Origin: JAXMHB01 sp046346965 | GTDB taxonomy: Bacteria > Pseudomonadota > Gammaproteobacteria > Xanthomonadales > SZUA-5 | Length of the DNA stretch: 64,000 bases | Assembly: GCA_046346965.1 (NCBI GenBank) | Contig: JAXMHB010000002.1 | Coordinates: 62,001-126,000 of the forward strand | Direction of reading: 5' to 3' | Shown here: positions 34,282 through 44,128 of the stretch, one piece after another | Layout: the number at the start of each line of letters is the position of its first letter | Numbering within the stretch: the first letter of the stretch is position 1 | Translations under genes and position numbers: made by a program | The notes under the pieces: model-generated | What the model saw: only the letters and a program-made list of their open reading frames with translations | What the model was told of the DNA's origin: nothing | Database searches by the model: none

Positions 34282-35154
34282 GTGCCCTGGTCTGCGCGTA
34301 TCGCTTATGTCTGCCTGTGGCTGGCCGGGCGCTTGCCCTTGCCGATGCTGCACGCGCTCGGCGCCGCGCTCGGGCGCTGGTGGCTGCGCAGCAATCGCCG
34401 CGAAGCGCGGGTAGCGGCGCGCAATCTGGCGCTGTGTCTGCCCGAGCTGAGCGACGCAGAGCGGCGCGATCTGCTGCAATCCACACTGGAGCAGACCGGG
34501 CGCACCGCGACCGAGTTGTGCTGGCTGTGGTCGCGCGCGCCGGCGACGCTGGCGCGGCAGATCCAGGTGGTCGAGGGCGAGCAGCTGTTCCTGGACGCGG
34601 TAGCGGCCGGGCGCGGCGTATTGATTGCGGCCCCGCACCTCGGCGCCTGGGAGGCTCTGAATCTGTACCTCTCGCGCACCGCGCCGATCGCGATCCTGTA
34701 TCGGCCGCCGCGCATGCCCTGGGTGGAGGCGCTGATCAATCACTGCCGCGGACGCCTCGGCGCCGAACCGGTGCGCGCGGAGGCCGCCGGCGTTCGTACC
34801 TTGTTGAAACGCCTGAAAGAGGGCGGCGTGCTAGGCATCCTGCCCGACCAGCAGCCGAAGGTCGGCGAGGGCGAGTTCGCGCCCTTCTTCGGACGCCCGG
34901 CGCTGACCATGTCCTTGTTCTGCAAGCTCGCCGCCCGCACCGGCGCGCGCGTGCTGTACGCCTGGGCCGAGCGTCGGCCGGACGGGTATGCGGTGCGCTT
35001 CATCGATCGCGGCACGCCGCCCGATCCCGCCGCGCTCAACGCCGTCATCGAGGGGCTGGCGCGCCAGGCGCCCGCGCAGTACCAGTGGACCTACAAGCGC
35101 TTCGGCATCCAGCCGGACGGGCAATCGCCCTATCGCGCGAAGGCGGACGGTTGA
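34282..35154 (+). CDS. Lipid A biosynthesis acyltransferase (LpxL/HtrB family)
   Basis: 290 residues. Inner-membrane enzyme adding a secondary acyl chain to lipid A precursors. An N-terminal hydrophobic segment (about 5-30) is followed by the catalytic HX4E pair H119-LGAW-E124 in IAAPHLGAWE, and later LGILPDQQPKVGEGEFAPFF, a family hallmark. The GTG at 34282 is preferred (GGGAG at 34268; N-terminus VPWSARIAYVCLWL); an ATG at 34249 lies in the -10 box. Whether it is LpxL or LpxM is not decided. Divergent from the sigma factor gene. Confidence 0.9.
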   Translation: MPWSARIAYVCLWLAGRLPLPMLHALGAALGRWWLRSNRREARVAARNLALCLPELSDAERRDLLQSTLEQTGRTATELCWLWSRAPATLARQIQVVEGEQLFLDAVAAGRGVLIAAPHLGAWEALNLYLSRTAPIAILYRPPRMPWVEALINHCRGRLGAEPVRAEAAGVRTLLKRLKEGGVLGILPDQQPKVGEGEFAPFFGRPALTMSLFCKLAARTGARVLYAWAERRPDGYAVRFIDRGTPPDPAALNAVIEGLARQAPAQYQWTYKRFGIQPDGQSPYRAKADG

Positions 35155-35190
35155 CGGCGTATCCCGGCCGCCTGCGTAAATCCCAAAACG

Positions 35191-35216
35191 ACAGCGCCGC
35201 CCGGGTGGGCGGCGCT
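35191..35216 (-). terminator. Intrinsic terminator downstream of actP
   Basis: Stem AGCGCCGCCC (35193-35202) / GGGCGGCGCT (35207-35216), loop of four. On the minus strand it is followed, after GTCG, by TTTT. It lies 24 bp past the actP stop. Confidence 0.65.
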
Positions 35217-35239
35217 GGCTACAGCATGGCAGTGCAGAC

Positions 35240-37132
35240 TCAGTGGGCGACCGCGCCTTCGGCGTGGATGCCGGTGTTCTGACGCACGTACAGCTCCTCC
35301 CACATCTCCTCGGCGCGCTTCTCGCGGCCCAGCAGCGAGCCGATCAGCACGCACAGGAAGCCGAGCGGGATCGAGATGATGCCCGGGTTCTTCAGCGTGA
35401 TCAGCGGCTCCTTCAGACCGACGATGCTGACGTCAGTGCCTTCGACCGAGGCGATCTTGGCCTGGGCGCCGGCCAGCGCGGCCTTGGCGGCGTCCACGCC
35501 CTTCTGCGCAGCGGCCTTGGCGGCGTCGTCGGTGGCGGCAGCCAGGACGGCCTCGGCGGCGGCGATCTTGGCCGGCGCGGCGTCGACGATCGGCTGGTTG
35601 GCAGCGCGCAGGGCGATCGGGTAGGTCATGTTCGGGCTGACCATCACCAGACCAATCGCGGTGGTGGCGCCGACGATCATGCCCAGCACCACGCCCTTGG
35701 TGTTGCAGCGCTTCCAGTACAGCGTCAGCAGCACGGCGGGCAGATTGCTGGAGGCGGCGACCGCGAAGGCCAGCGCCACCAGATGCGCCACGTTCTGACC
35801 CTTGGCCAGGATGCCGATCACGATGGCGACGATGCCGACGATGATCGAAGAGATGCGCGCAGCGCGGACTTCCTCTTCCTGCGTAGCGTGTTCGCCCTTG
35901 ACCACGCCCACCCAGATGTCATGGCTCATGGCCGAGGCGGAGGCCAGCACCAGGCCGGCGACCACCGCGACGATGGTGGCGAAGGCCACTGCGGCGACGA
36001 AGGCCAGGAACAGATTGCCGAGGATCGAGTTCTCGCCGCCGCCGATGTACTGCGCCAGCAGCGGGCCGGCCATGTTGCCGCCGGCATCGATGGAGCTGAT
36101 CTTGGCCGCGCCCACGTTCATCGCCGCGCCGAGACCGAGGAACAGCGTCAGCACGTAGAAGCCGCCGATGATCGCCATCGCCCAGATCACGCTGGTACGC
36201 GCGTCCTTGGCGGTCGGCACGGTGAAGAAGCGCATCAGGATGTGCGGCATGCCGGCGGTGCCGAGCACCAAGGCCATGCCCAGCGAGATCTGATCGATCG
36301 GGTTCTTCAGGTACAGGCCGGGTTCGAGGAAGCGCTGGCCGAGTTCGGTCGCGCTCATCGCGGTGGCCGGATCGCCCAGCAGCTTGGCCACCTGCGCCTG
36401 GATCTTCGGATCGGACACGGCGGCTTCGAGGAAGCCCGGCAGGCTGAAGCCGTAGGGCATCCAGGTGAAGAACACCAGGATCAGCGAAGCTGCGACCAGC
36501 AGCACCGCCTTGATGATCTGCACCCAGGTGGTAGCGACCATGCCACCGAACACCACGTAAGCCAGCATCAACACGCCCACCGCGATCACCGACACTTCGT
36601 AGTCGATGCCGATCAGGGTCTTGACCAGCACGCCGCCGCCGACCATCTGCGCGGTCAGGTAGAAGATCGAGACGACGATCGTGCTGATCGCGGCGACCGT
36701 CTTCGATTTCTTCGGATCGTTGCGGAAAGCGAGGATGTCGCCGAGCGTGTATTTGCCGATGTTGCGGCAGGGTTCGGCGATCACCAGCAGCACGGTGATG
36801 TAGGCGACCAGCCAGCCCACCGAGTACATGAAGCCGTCGTAGCCATACAGCGAGATCAGGCCGGCGATACCGAGGAAGGAGGCTGCCGACAGATAATCAC
36901 CGGCGATCGCCCAGCCATTCTGGATGCCGCTGACCGAGCGACCGGCCGCGTAGAACTGACTGGCACTCTTGACCCGGCGCGCGGCCAGATAGGTCACAAA
37001 CATGGTCAGCGCAATGATGCAGCCGAACACCAGGAAGGTCAGCCACTTGTATTCGGGCGCGACGGCGCCCTGAGCGAGCGCCGGCAGCGGCAGCAGCGCT
37101 GCGGCACCGACGAGCAGACGTTGCATGTTCAT
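35240..37132 (-). CDS. actP: Cation/acetate symporter, solute:sodium symporter family
   Basis: 630 residues (E. coli ActP is 549), about 13 transmembrane helices, inner membrane. Imports acetate and similar short acids with Na+. A signal-like first segment is followed by FYAAGRSVSGIQNGWAIAGD and YLSAASFLGIAGLISLYGYD, both typical of ActP. Between the last helices (about residues 510-571) is an Ala-rich, helical hydrophilic insertion, rich in AAKAAAQK-like units, not present in E. coli ActP. The ATG overlaps the DUF485 stop (ATGA). Confidence 0.9.
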   Translation of the reverse strand: MNMQRLLVGAAALLPLPALAQGAVAPEYKWLTFLVFGCIIALTMFVTYLAARRVKSASQFYAAGRSVSGIQNGWAIAGDYLSAASFLGIAGLISLYGYDGFMYSVGWLVAYITVLLVIAEPCRNIGKYTLGDILAFRNDPKKSKTVAAISTIVVSIFYLTAQMVGGGVLVKTLIGIDYEVSVIAVGVLMLAYVVFGGMVATTWVQIIKAVLLVAASLILVFFTWMPYGFSLPGFLEAAVSDPKIQAQVAKLLGDPATAMSATELGQRFLEPGLYLKNPIDQISLGMALVLGTAGMPHILMRFFTVPTAKDARTSVIWAMAIIGGFYVLTLFLGLGAAMNVGAAKISSIDAGGNMAGPLLAQYIGGGENSILGNLFLAFVAAVAFATIVAVVAGLVLASASAMSHDIWVGVVKGEHATQEEEVRAARISSIIVGIVAIVIGILAKGQNVAHLVALAFAVAASSNLPAVLLTLYWKRCNTKGVVLGMIVGATTAIGLVMVSPNMTYPIALRAANQPIVDAAPAKIAAAEAVLAAATDDAAKAAAQKGVDAAKAALAGAQAKIASVEGTDVSIVGLKEPLITLKNPGIISIPLGFLCVLIGSLLGREKRAEEMWEELYVRQNTGIHAEGAVAH

Positions 37133-37452
37133 CGGTTGCCTCCGGTCTTCATTGCATCACGATTGATTTCCGCCGCCAGTGCGTCGAACTCGTTGTTGGC
37201 GCGGCGTGCGTAGATCCAGGCAATTCCCCAGGCGACCAGGAACTCCGACCACGCAAAGATCAGGCCGAAATTGACCACCCCCCAGACCTTGGTCTTGAAC
37301 AGGTCGGTGAAATAGGCCGCGCCGATGGGCAGCAGGAAGTAATAGACCACCGAAAACGCCATCAAGCCCCACAGAAAGCGGGTCTTGCGCCGATGCAGGT
37401 CGCGAAAGCGCGGGTCCGCGTTGACCGCGGCCCAATTCATAGATGCAGCCAT
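37129..37452 (-). CDS. DUF485 inner-membrane protein (YjcH-like)
   Basis: 107 residues, two transmembrane helices (about 26-48 and 60-82). DUF485 proteins nearly always precede actP, as here and as yjcH-actP in E. coli; they probably assist the transporter. ATG 37452 has GGGAGGGG upstream; a second ATG at 37440 is possible. The 199-bp gap to the divergent metalloprotease gene shows no clear site. Confidence 0.9.
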   Translation of the reverse strand: MAASMNWAAVNADPRFRDLHRRKTRFLWGLMAFSVVYYFLLPIGAAYFTDLFKTKVWGVVNFGLIFAWSEFLVAWGIAWIYARRANNEFDALAAEINRDAMKTGGNR

Positions 37453-37651
37453 GTTTCACCCCTCCCGTTGATCGCAATCGGCCCCCGCGCACAGGCGCTG
37501 CTGCCGTGTTGCCATCGTCGTTTTGCTGGGGTTCAGGCGGCAATTAGCTATTGGTCGCAGGGGTGCGCCGGGCCGCGCTGTGCGCGGGATCAGATCGTCA
37601 GCAGCCGCGCCGAGTTACACTGCGTCATCAGCCCCTTGCCTCGGACCCGCC

Positions 37652-40468
37652 ATGCTCCCGCGACTGCTCCTGTGCGCCTCCCTGCTGTCTGCCGTGCCCG
37701 GCTGGGCCCAGGATCTCGCTACCGATCGCGCCATCGCCGATTACCTGCAGCAGTCGACCAGTCGCAGCAGTGCCGGCCTGCGCGAGTACTCGCCGAGCGG
37801 AGGCGGCGTGGCGCTGGATCTGTCGGGGCGTTTTCGCCATGTCTATCTGGCGCGGGTCGACGATGACCGCAGCGCCTCGATGTGCGCGGGCAGCGTGGCC
37901 GAGGCCAGTCGCTTCTTCGGGCGCGATCTGCGCACCGGTGCGGAGCTGCCGGCGAGCAGCGAACCGGACAAGACCGGCGTTGCCGAGCTGGCGCGGCTGC
38001 ACGGCATGAGCGAGGCCGAGTACCGCTACTACTACGCGCTGATCGAGCGCAGCAAGGCGCTGCCGACGCGCAGCCCCAATTCCGCCACCTTCGTGCTCGA
38101 CACCAGCGGTGATGCCGCTGGCGAGGGCTTCAACGACAGTACGCCGGTGTCGCCAGTTGGTGGCAACACCGGCACCACGCGCGGCCAGCAGCGGCGCAAT
38201 GTGTTCACCCGGGCCGGGGAGATCTGGGGCGCTGAACTCGACAGCAGCGTCAGCATCGAGGTGGCGGCACAATTCAATCCTTTCCCCGGCCAGTGCAATG
38301 CCGCCGGCGGCGTGCTCGGGGCGGCCGGTCCTGCCACCGCGATCCGCGATTTCAGCGGCGCGCCGTTTACCGGGACCTTCTATCCGGTGGCGCTGGCCAA
38401 CAAATTGAACGGCAGCGATTTGAACGCTGCCACCGAGGAGATCGGCGCCGAGTTCAACAGCGATGTCGACGGCTCGACCTGCCTCGGCAGCACCAGTTTC
38501 TACTACGGACTCGACAATGCCTCGCCGGGCGGCAACATCAATCTGTTGATCGTGGTGCTGCATGAGCTGGGTCATGGCCTCGGCTCCCTGAGCTTCACCG
38601 ATGAAACCACCGGCGCCTTTCCGGGTACGCCGGCCTTCCCCGACATCTGGGCGCGCTACCAGTTGGATCGCAGCAGCAATCTCACCTGGCTGCAAATGAC
38701 CAATGCGCAGCGCGCGGCCTCGGCGCTCAACACCAACAACCTGCTGTGGGATGGCCCGAACGTGCGCATCGCGTCCGGCTTTCTGACCAGCGGGCGCGAC
38801 AACGCCAGCGGCCGCGTCGAGCTGTACACGCCGAATCCGCTGGAACTCGGTTCCTCGGTTTCGCACTGGAACACGCGCGCCGCGCCGGATCTGCTGATGG
38901 AGCCGGTGATCAATCTCGGCTTGCCGCTGACACTGGATCTCACTCGCCAGCAGATGCGCGACATCGGCTGGTTCCGCGACAGCAACGGTGATCGCGTCGC
39001 TGACACCATCACCAACGTGCAGCCGTCCAGCGGCACCTTCAATGCGGGCGACAGCCAGACCATCAGCTGGACCAATGGTGGCGGCTTCAACCGGCGCGTC
39101 AGCATCGAGCTGTCGACCGATGGCGGCAATACCTATGCGATCACGGTTGCCAGCGATATCGCCAACACCGGCAGTTTCAACTGGACGGTGCCGGCAGCCG
39201 CCACGACCAGCGCGCGCCTGCGCGTCCGTGAACACGATTACGCTGCACCGCTGGGCGCGTCGAGCGGCAACTTCACGATCAACTCCGGCAACAGCGCGCC
39301 GACCTTCACGCCCGTCGCTGCGCTGACCCGGCAACAAGGCAGCCCGGCCGGCACGGCGGTGACCGTCGGCACCGTCACCGACGGCCAGACGCCAGCCGGC
39401 AGCCTGACGGTCACGCAGGTCAGCGGCGGCACGGCAGCCGGCATCACGGTCAGCTCCTTGCTGAATACCGCCGGCACCGTCAGCGCCAGCGTCGGCGCCG
39501 GCTGCTCGGCGGTCGGCGGCACTCTGCGGTTCCAGGTGTCTGACGGCGGCCTGACCAGTACCGCCGATCTGCCGATCACGGTGACGCCCAACGCAGCGCC
39601 TACACTGGCTTACGCGGCGAGTTCGGTGGGCGCCGGCACCAATGCCACGATCACGCCCAGCGTGCCCTTGAGCGACAACGGCAGCGTCACCACCGTCGCC
39701 GTGCTCTCCGACGGCAGCTACACCGGCGGCATCAGCGTCAATGCCAACGGCGTGATCTCCTTGAGCGGCGCCCAGCCGATCGGCACCCACACGATCACCA
39801 TCCGCGCCATCGACAACTGCTTCGCCAATCGCGACGCCAGCTTCCAGCTGACGGTCGGGAACTCGGCGCCGAGCTTCGTGCCGGTGTCCGCGCTGAACCG
39901 TCAGCAGGGCAGTCCGGCCGGGGCTGCGGTCACCGTGGGCACGGTCAGCGATGGCCAGACCAGCCCGGCGCTGCTGACCGTCACCCAGATCGCCGGCGGC
40001 AGCGCCACCGGCATCAGTGTCACGGACATCGTCAACAACGCCGGCACCATCAGCGCCGTCGTCGGTGCCGAATGCAGCGCGGTGGGCGGCACCGTGCGCT
40101 TCCAGGTGTCCGACGGGGGTCTGGTCAGCACCGCCGATCTGCAGGTAAACGTGAGTGCCAACACGCCGCCGGTGCTCGGCACCTATCCGGCCAGCAGCGT
40201 CGCCAGCGGTGGTTCGACCAGCGTCATCCCGTCGGCGGCACCCAGCGACAATGGCAGCGTGGTGACGCTGGCGGCCGGGGCGTCGGGCTTCAGCGGCACA
40301 CTGACGGGTGCCCCTGCCACCGGCATCGTCAGCGTCGCCAACGCCGGGCCGGTGGGCAGTTACACGGTGTTCCTGAACGCCATCGACAACTGCAATGCCG
40401 CGCGCAGTGCCAGTTTCGTGCTGGATGTCGGCAGCGGTGATGCCTTGTACGCTAACGGCTTCGAATGA
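37652..40468 (+). CDS. Secreted metzincin-like metalloprotease with two tandem beta repeats
   Basis: 938 residues. Signal peptide (1-19, cleavage after GWA). A propeptide-like region precedes a catalytic domain with the zinc motif H304-E-L-G-H308-G-L-G in VVLHELGHGLGS. A segment of immunoglobulin-like character follows (VQPSSGTFNAGDSQTISWTN), then two copies of a roughly 190-residue beta repeat (about 548-737 and 738-927). It ends in DALYANGFE, a C-terminal motif shared with the beta-helix protein and, in variant form, the subtilase nearby. Export through the T2SS encoded partly in this window is plausible. Start ATG 37652. Confidence 0.8.
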   Translation: MLPRLLLCASLLSAVPGWAQDLATDRAIADYLQQSTSRSSAGLREYSPSGGGVALDLSGRFRHVYLARVDDDRSASMCAGSVAEASRFFGRDLRTGAELPASSEPDKTGVAELARLHGMSEAEYRYYYALIERSKALPTRSPNSATFVLDTSGDAAGEGFNDSTPVSPVGGNTGTTRGQQRRNVFTRAGEIWGAELDSSVSIEVAAQFNPFPGQCNAAGGVLGAAGPATAIRDFSGAPFTGTFYPVALANKLNGSDLNAATEEIGAEFNSDVDGSTCLGSTSFYYGLDNASPGGNINLLIVVLHELGHGLGSLSFTDETTGAFPGTPAFPDIWARYQLDRSSNLTWLQMTNAQRAASALNTNNLLWDGPNVRIASGFLTSGRDNASGRVELYTPNPLELGSSVSHWNTRAAPDLLMEPVINLGLPLTLDLTRQQMRDIGWFRDSNGDRVADTITNVQPSSGTFNAGDSQTISWTNGGGFNRRVSIELSTDGGNTYAITVASDIANTGSFNWTVPAAATTSARLRVREHDYAAPLGASSGNFTINSGNSAPTFTPVAALTRQQGSPAGTAVTVGTVTDGQTPAGSLTVTQVSGGTAAGITVSSLLNTAGTVSASVGAGCSAVGGTLRFQVSDGGLTSTADLPITVTPNAAPTLAYAASSVGAGTNATITPSVPLSDNGSVTTVAVLSDGSYTGGISVNANGVISLSGAQPIGTHTITIRAIDNCFANRDASFQLTVGNSAPSFVPVSALNRQQGSPAGAAVTVGTVSDGQTSPALLTVTQIAGGSATGISVTDIVNNAGTISAVVGAECSAVGGTVRFQVSDGGLVSTADLQVNVSANTPPVLGTYPASSVASGGSTSVIPSAAPSDNGSVVTLAAGASGFSGTLTGAPATGIVSVANAGPVGSYTVFLNAIDNCNAARSASFVLDVGSGDALYANGFE
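39293..40432 (+). repeat. Tandem coding repeat inside the metalloprotease
   Basis: Two units of about 570 bp (39293-39862 and 39863-40432). Conserved landmarks in both: RQQGSPAG, AVTVGTV.DGQT, CSAVGG, RFQVSDGGL.STADL and AIDNC. Conserved cysteines (two per unit) may pair. Confidence 0.85.
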
Positions 40469-40553
40469 CGGCGCCGCCCGGCCACGTGCGGCCCGGCAAA
40501 AGCGTGCGCTGGTGCACAGTTCGAAAGCTGCGCGCTTGCCAACGCGAGTGATT

Positions 40554-40559
40554 TAAGAT
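40554..40559 (+). promoter_or_regulatory. Putative -10 box of the sensor kinase gene, implying a leaderless mRNA
   Basis: TAAGAT within GATTTAAGATGG. The predicted transcription start, seven bases downstream, is the A of the ATG at 40566. The -35 is weak. Confidence 0.35.
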
Positions 40560-40565
40560 GGCGCC

Positions 40566-43500
40566 ATGCATGCGCTGCTGCGAATGGTCCTCGTGTGTCT
40601 GGCGTGCGCGCTGCCGCTGGCGGCGCGGGCTCTGGGCGATGCGCATTTCGAGTCGGTGGGCGATGCCGACAGCATCCCCGACAACAACGTCACCGCGCTG
40701 GCGCAGGATCCCAGCGGGTTGTTGTGGATCGGCACGCCCAATGGCCTGATCCGCTACGACGGTTACCGTTTCCGCCGCTACGCACGCGACCGCGACAACC
40801 CGGACTCGCTGGGCGGCGTGTTCATCCGCGCCCTGCTGGTCGCGCGCGACGGCCGGTTGTGGATCGGCACCGACGCCGACGGCGTATCGGTCTACGACCC
40901 GGCCAGCGGCCGTTTTCGACCGTTCCGCCATCAGCCCGGTGCAGCCGGCAGCCTGGCGCACGATCAGGTGCGCGCGCTGGCGGAGGACGGCGAGGGCCAG
41001 ATCTGGCTGGGGACGCGCATGGGCCTCGATCGTTACGATCCCGAGCGCGATACCTTCGTCCACTATCGGCTGCGCGCCGCCTCCGGCGGGTCGGTCAACG
41101 ATGAGCGCGTGTTCGCGCTGCTGGCCGGTCGTGCAGGCGATCTGTGGGTCGGCAGCTGGGGCGGCCTGATGCGCATGCGCGCAGGTAGCCCGGATTTCGA
41201 GGCGGTCACCGGCGGCGCAGATGGCACCGGCCCACTGGCCGGGCAGCTGATCATGAGCCTGTATCCACTGGACCATGGCCGCGTGGCCGTCGGCACCGCG
41301 CAGGCGGGCAGTTTTCTGCTCGACCCGGCCAGCGGCCTCGCGCATGCGATGCCGACCGGACTGGCGCACGCTCCCAGCGCGACCGAGGCGCTGGTGCTGG
41401 CGATGGTGCAGCCCACGCCCGATGAACTGTGGCTGGGCGCGCTCGGTGGCATCGCCGTGGTCGATGCCCACACCGGCGCGCTGCGCCGACGCTACCTCCC
41501 AGACCCCTCGATCAACTCCAGTCTGTCGAATGCGCAGGTGCGCGCCTTTCTGATCGATCAGGCCGGGCAAATCTGGATCGGCGGCTACAGCGGCGGTCTG
41601 CAGCGCCACGATCCGCGCAACCGCGCCATCCGCGTGCTGCATCACTCGCCCGCTCGCGAGTCTGGCCTGAGCAGTCCCAGCATCAGCAGCGTGCTGGAAG
41701 CAAGCGATGGCCTGCTGTGGGCCGGCACGCGTGACAGCGGCATCGACCTCATCGACCGCGAACGCGGCGTAGTGCGCTCGCTGCGGCCGGATACCGAGCA
41801 TCCCGGCGCGCTCGGTAACGGCATGGTCATCAGTCTGGCGCAGACCGCTGACGGTGCGGTCTACGCGGGCACGCTGGCAGGGATGTATCGCTACGATCCC
41901 GGTAGCCAGAACTTCGCGGCGATCGGCACCGCGCAGGGGCTCACCGGCACCACCGTGCGGGTGCTGCTGGCCGACCCCGGCGGCGATCTCTGGGTCGGCA
42001 GCAACACCGGACTGGCGCGCTGGCGTCCTGCCGTCGGACGCGCGCAAAGCATTGATCTGGCAGGTGAAACTGGCCTCGCCGCCGACGTGAACGCGCTGGC
42101 ACTTGAGGCAGGCGGACGGCTGTGGGTGGGCAGCGCCGGTGGCCTCTATGTGCTCGAAGCCGGCGCCGAGCGTCTGCAGGTGGTGGCCGCGGCGCCGGGC
42201 AGCGCGGTCGATCTCTCGCGCGCCAGCATCGTTGGTCTGCTGATCGATCGCAGCGGGCGCCTCTGGCTCGACAGCGCCGAGGGCCTGTATCGACTCCTGC
42301 AGTGGAACGGCGAGTACGCGCGCTTCGAGGCCGTCAGTCAGCGCCTCGGCATCGGTGGACGGCCGTTTGGCGCCAATCTGCTGGAAGACGCGTCCGGTCG
42401 GATCTGGACGCAGCGCTATGTCTACGATCCGCAGCAGGATCGCGTGCACGAACTGAGCCGCGCCGACGGCATGGACATCGGCACCGCGTGGTTTCGTGCC
42501 TACACGCGCACGCGCGACGGCCGCTTGCTGTTTGGCGGCAGCCAGGGCCTGGCGATCGTCGAGCCCGAGCGCTTCCAACCCTGGGGCTACGAACCGCCGG
42601 TGGTGGCCACCGCCTACTGGTTGGACGGCGTCGAACAGGAGCCGGGCACGCAGGCGACGCCGCTGGTGGTCGCCGCCGGGCACAAGCGTTTTGGTGTCGA
42701 GTTCGCGGCGCTCGATTATTCGGCGCCGCAGCGGCTGCGTTACCGCTATCGCCTGAGCGGTTTTGATGCGGACTGGATCGAGACCGATGCCAGCCGGCGC
42801 GTCGCCGGCTACAGCAATCTGTGGCCGGGTCGCTACGAGCTGCATGTGCGCGCCAGCAACCGCAGCGGATTGTGGTCCACGCGCGAGCTGCGCGTGCCCA
42901 TCCAGGTACTGCCCCAGCTCTGGCAGACCGCCTGGTTCGCCACGCTGAGCACGCTGCTGCTGCTGGGTTGCGGCTGGGCGCTGTGGCGCCGCCACGTACG
43001 CCGCGTGCGCGAGCACGAGTTGGCGCTGGAGCAGCTGGTGGATGAGCGCACGCAGGAGCTCACCCGGGCCAAGGAGGGTGCCGAGTCGGCGCTGGCGCAA
43101 CTCAAGGGCGCCCAGGCGCAGCTGGTGGTCGCCGAAAAAATGGCCACGCTGGGACAACTGGTCGCCGGCGTCGCGCACGAAATCAATACGCCGCTCGGCA
43201 TCGCGCTGACGGCGGCTTCGGTGCAAGGCGAGGAACTCCGTCACCTGCAACGCAAGCTGGCCGAACAACGCGTGCGCCCCAGCGATCTCAGCCAGTACAC
43301 CAGCACGGTGGGCGAGGCGACGCGGCTGGTGGAGGAGAATCTGGCGCGCGCCGCCCATCTGGTGCGCAGCTTCAAGCAGGTCTCGGTGGACCGCAGCCTG
43401 GACGAGCGCCGGCGCTTCGTCCTGATCGACTATCTGGACGATCTGATCGAGAGCCTGGAGATCGTCTGGAAGCGTCGCCCGATCCGCTTCACGCTCGAGT

Positions 43501-43871
43501 GTCAGAAAGACATCGTGCTCGACAGTTACCCTGGCACCTTGGGACAGATCATCACCACCTTCGCGCAAAATGCGCTGCACCATGCCTTTGCCGAGGGCCA
43601 GCCCGGGCGCCTGACGCTGAGCGCCCGCGCGCTGGCCGAGGACCAGGTGGAACTGGTGTTCGCCGACGACGGCAAGGGCATCAGCAGCGAGGATCTGCCG
43701 CACGTGTTCGAGCCTTTTTTCACCACGCGGCGCGCCGAGGGCATGGTTGGGCTGGGACTGCACATCGTCTTCAATCAGGTGCATGCCCGACTGGGCGGGC
43801 GCATCGAGGTGAGCAGCGCGCCGGGCGCGGGTACCCGCTTTACGCTGGTGATCCCGCGCTCGGCGCCGTAG
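40566..43871 (+). CDS. Sensor histidine kinase with Reg_prop propeller and Y_Y_Y domain
   Basis: 1101 residues. Signal peptide (1-23). The periplasmic sensor has many Reg_prop blades with the form LWIGTxxGLxRYD (LLWIGTPNGLIRYDGY, QIWLGTRMGLDRYDPE and others), then a Y_Y_Y domain (YRYRLSGFDADWIE, LHVRASNRSGLWS). A transmembrane helix is at about 785-805, then a coiled coil. The cytoplasmic kinase core has H871 in GVAHEINTPLG and an ATPase domain with NALHHA, DDGKGIS, FEPFFTT and GLGLHIV. No receiver or HTH domain, unlike the fused one-protein systems of this class. No response-regulator gene is adjacent, so it is an orphan here; the ligand is unknown. Confidence 0.9.
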   Translation: MHALLRMVLVCLACALPLAARALGDAHFESVGDADSIPDNNVTALAQDPSGLLWIGTPNGLIRYDGYRFRRYARDRDNPDSLGGVFIRALLVARDGRLWIGTDADGVSVYDPASGRFRPFRHQPGAAGSLAHDQVRALAEDGEGQIWLGTRMGLDRYDPERDTFVHYRLRAASGGSVNDERVFALLAGRAGDLWVGSWGGLMRMRAGSPDFEAVTGGADGTGPLAGQLIMSLYPLDHGRVAVGTAQAGSFLLDPASGLAHAMPTGLAHAPSATEALVLAMVQPTPDELWLGALGGIAVVDAHTGALRRRYLPDPSINSSLSNAQVRAFLIDQAGQIWIGGYSGGLQRHDPRNRAIRVLHHSPARESGLSSPSISSVLEASDGLLWAGTRDSGIDLIDRERGVVRSLRPDTEHPGALGNGMVISLAQTADGAVYAGTLAGMYRYDPGSQNFAAIGTAQGLTGTTVRVLLADPGGDLWVGSNTGLARWRPAVGRAQSIDLAGETGLAADVNALALEAGGRLWVGSAGGLYVLEAGAERLQVVAAAPGSAVDLSRASIVGLLIDRSGRLWLDSAEGLYRLLQWNGEYARFEAVSQRLGIGGRPFGANLLEDASGRIWTQRYVYDPQQDRVHELSRADGMDIGTAWFRAYTRTRDGRLLFGGSQGLAIVEPERFQPWGYEPPVVATAYWLDGVEQEPGTQATPLVVAAGHKRFGVEFAALDYSAPQRLRYRYRLSGFDADWIETDASRRVAGYSNLWPGRYELHVRASNRSGLWSTRELRVPIQVLPQLWQTAWFATLSTLLLLGCGWALWRRHVRRVREHELALEQLVDERTQELTRAKEGAESALAQLKGAQAQLVVAEKMATLGQLVAGVAHEINTPLGIALTAASVQGEELRHLQRKLAEQRVRPSDLSQYTSTVGEATRLVEENLARAAHLVRSFKQVSVDRSLDERRRFVLIDYLDDLIESLEIVWKRRPIRFTLECQKDIVLDSYPGTLGQIITTFAQNALHHAFAEGQPGRLTLSARALAEDQVELVFADDGKGISSEDLPHVFEPFFTTRRAEGMVGLGLHIVFNQVHARLGGRIEVSSAPGAGTRFTLVIPRSAP

Positions 43872-43878
43872 GAAGTGC

Positions 43879-44108
43879 GTGGGGGCAAAAGCGGGGCGGG
43901 GGGCAGGGGACCAGCACTGCAGCGCATGCTTGGCACTGTCGCCAATTCGCAGTGGGAGTAAGCGCGCCTGGTGCGCTATCCGAGGGCGCAGTCCTCCAGA
44001 GGCTGAGCGCCCGGCGCTCTTGCGCTGCAACCAATCTCTACCCATGACAGTGCCACGCAAGCGCCGCCGTGTTGGTCCCCCGCCCCCGCCCCGCTTCTGC
44101 TCCTCCGC
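43879..44108. repeat. Dispersed inverted-repeat element, copy C
   Basis: Fills the gap between two convergent genes. Left arm GGGGGCAAAAGCGGGGCGGG, continuing to GGGGACCAGCACTG; right arm GCCGTGTTGGTCCCCCGCCC, continuing to CCCCGCTTCTGCTCCTCC. Internal CGCAGTGGGAGTAAGCGCGC corresponds, reversed, to the internal segment of copies A and B2. No coding frame and no poly-T terminator. Confidence 0.7.
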
Positions 44109-44128
44109 TCGCAGCAGTGCTTCCCCGC

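Noticed and set aside
40452..44060. Long minus-strand frame opposite the sensor kinase
   Set aside because: Same antisense artefact; the plus strand carries signal peptide, Reg_prop, H-box and ATPase motifs.
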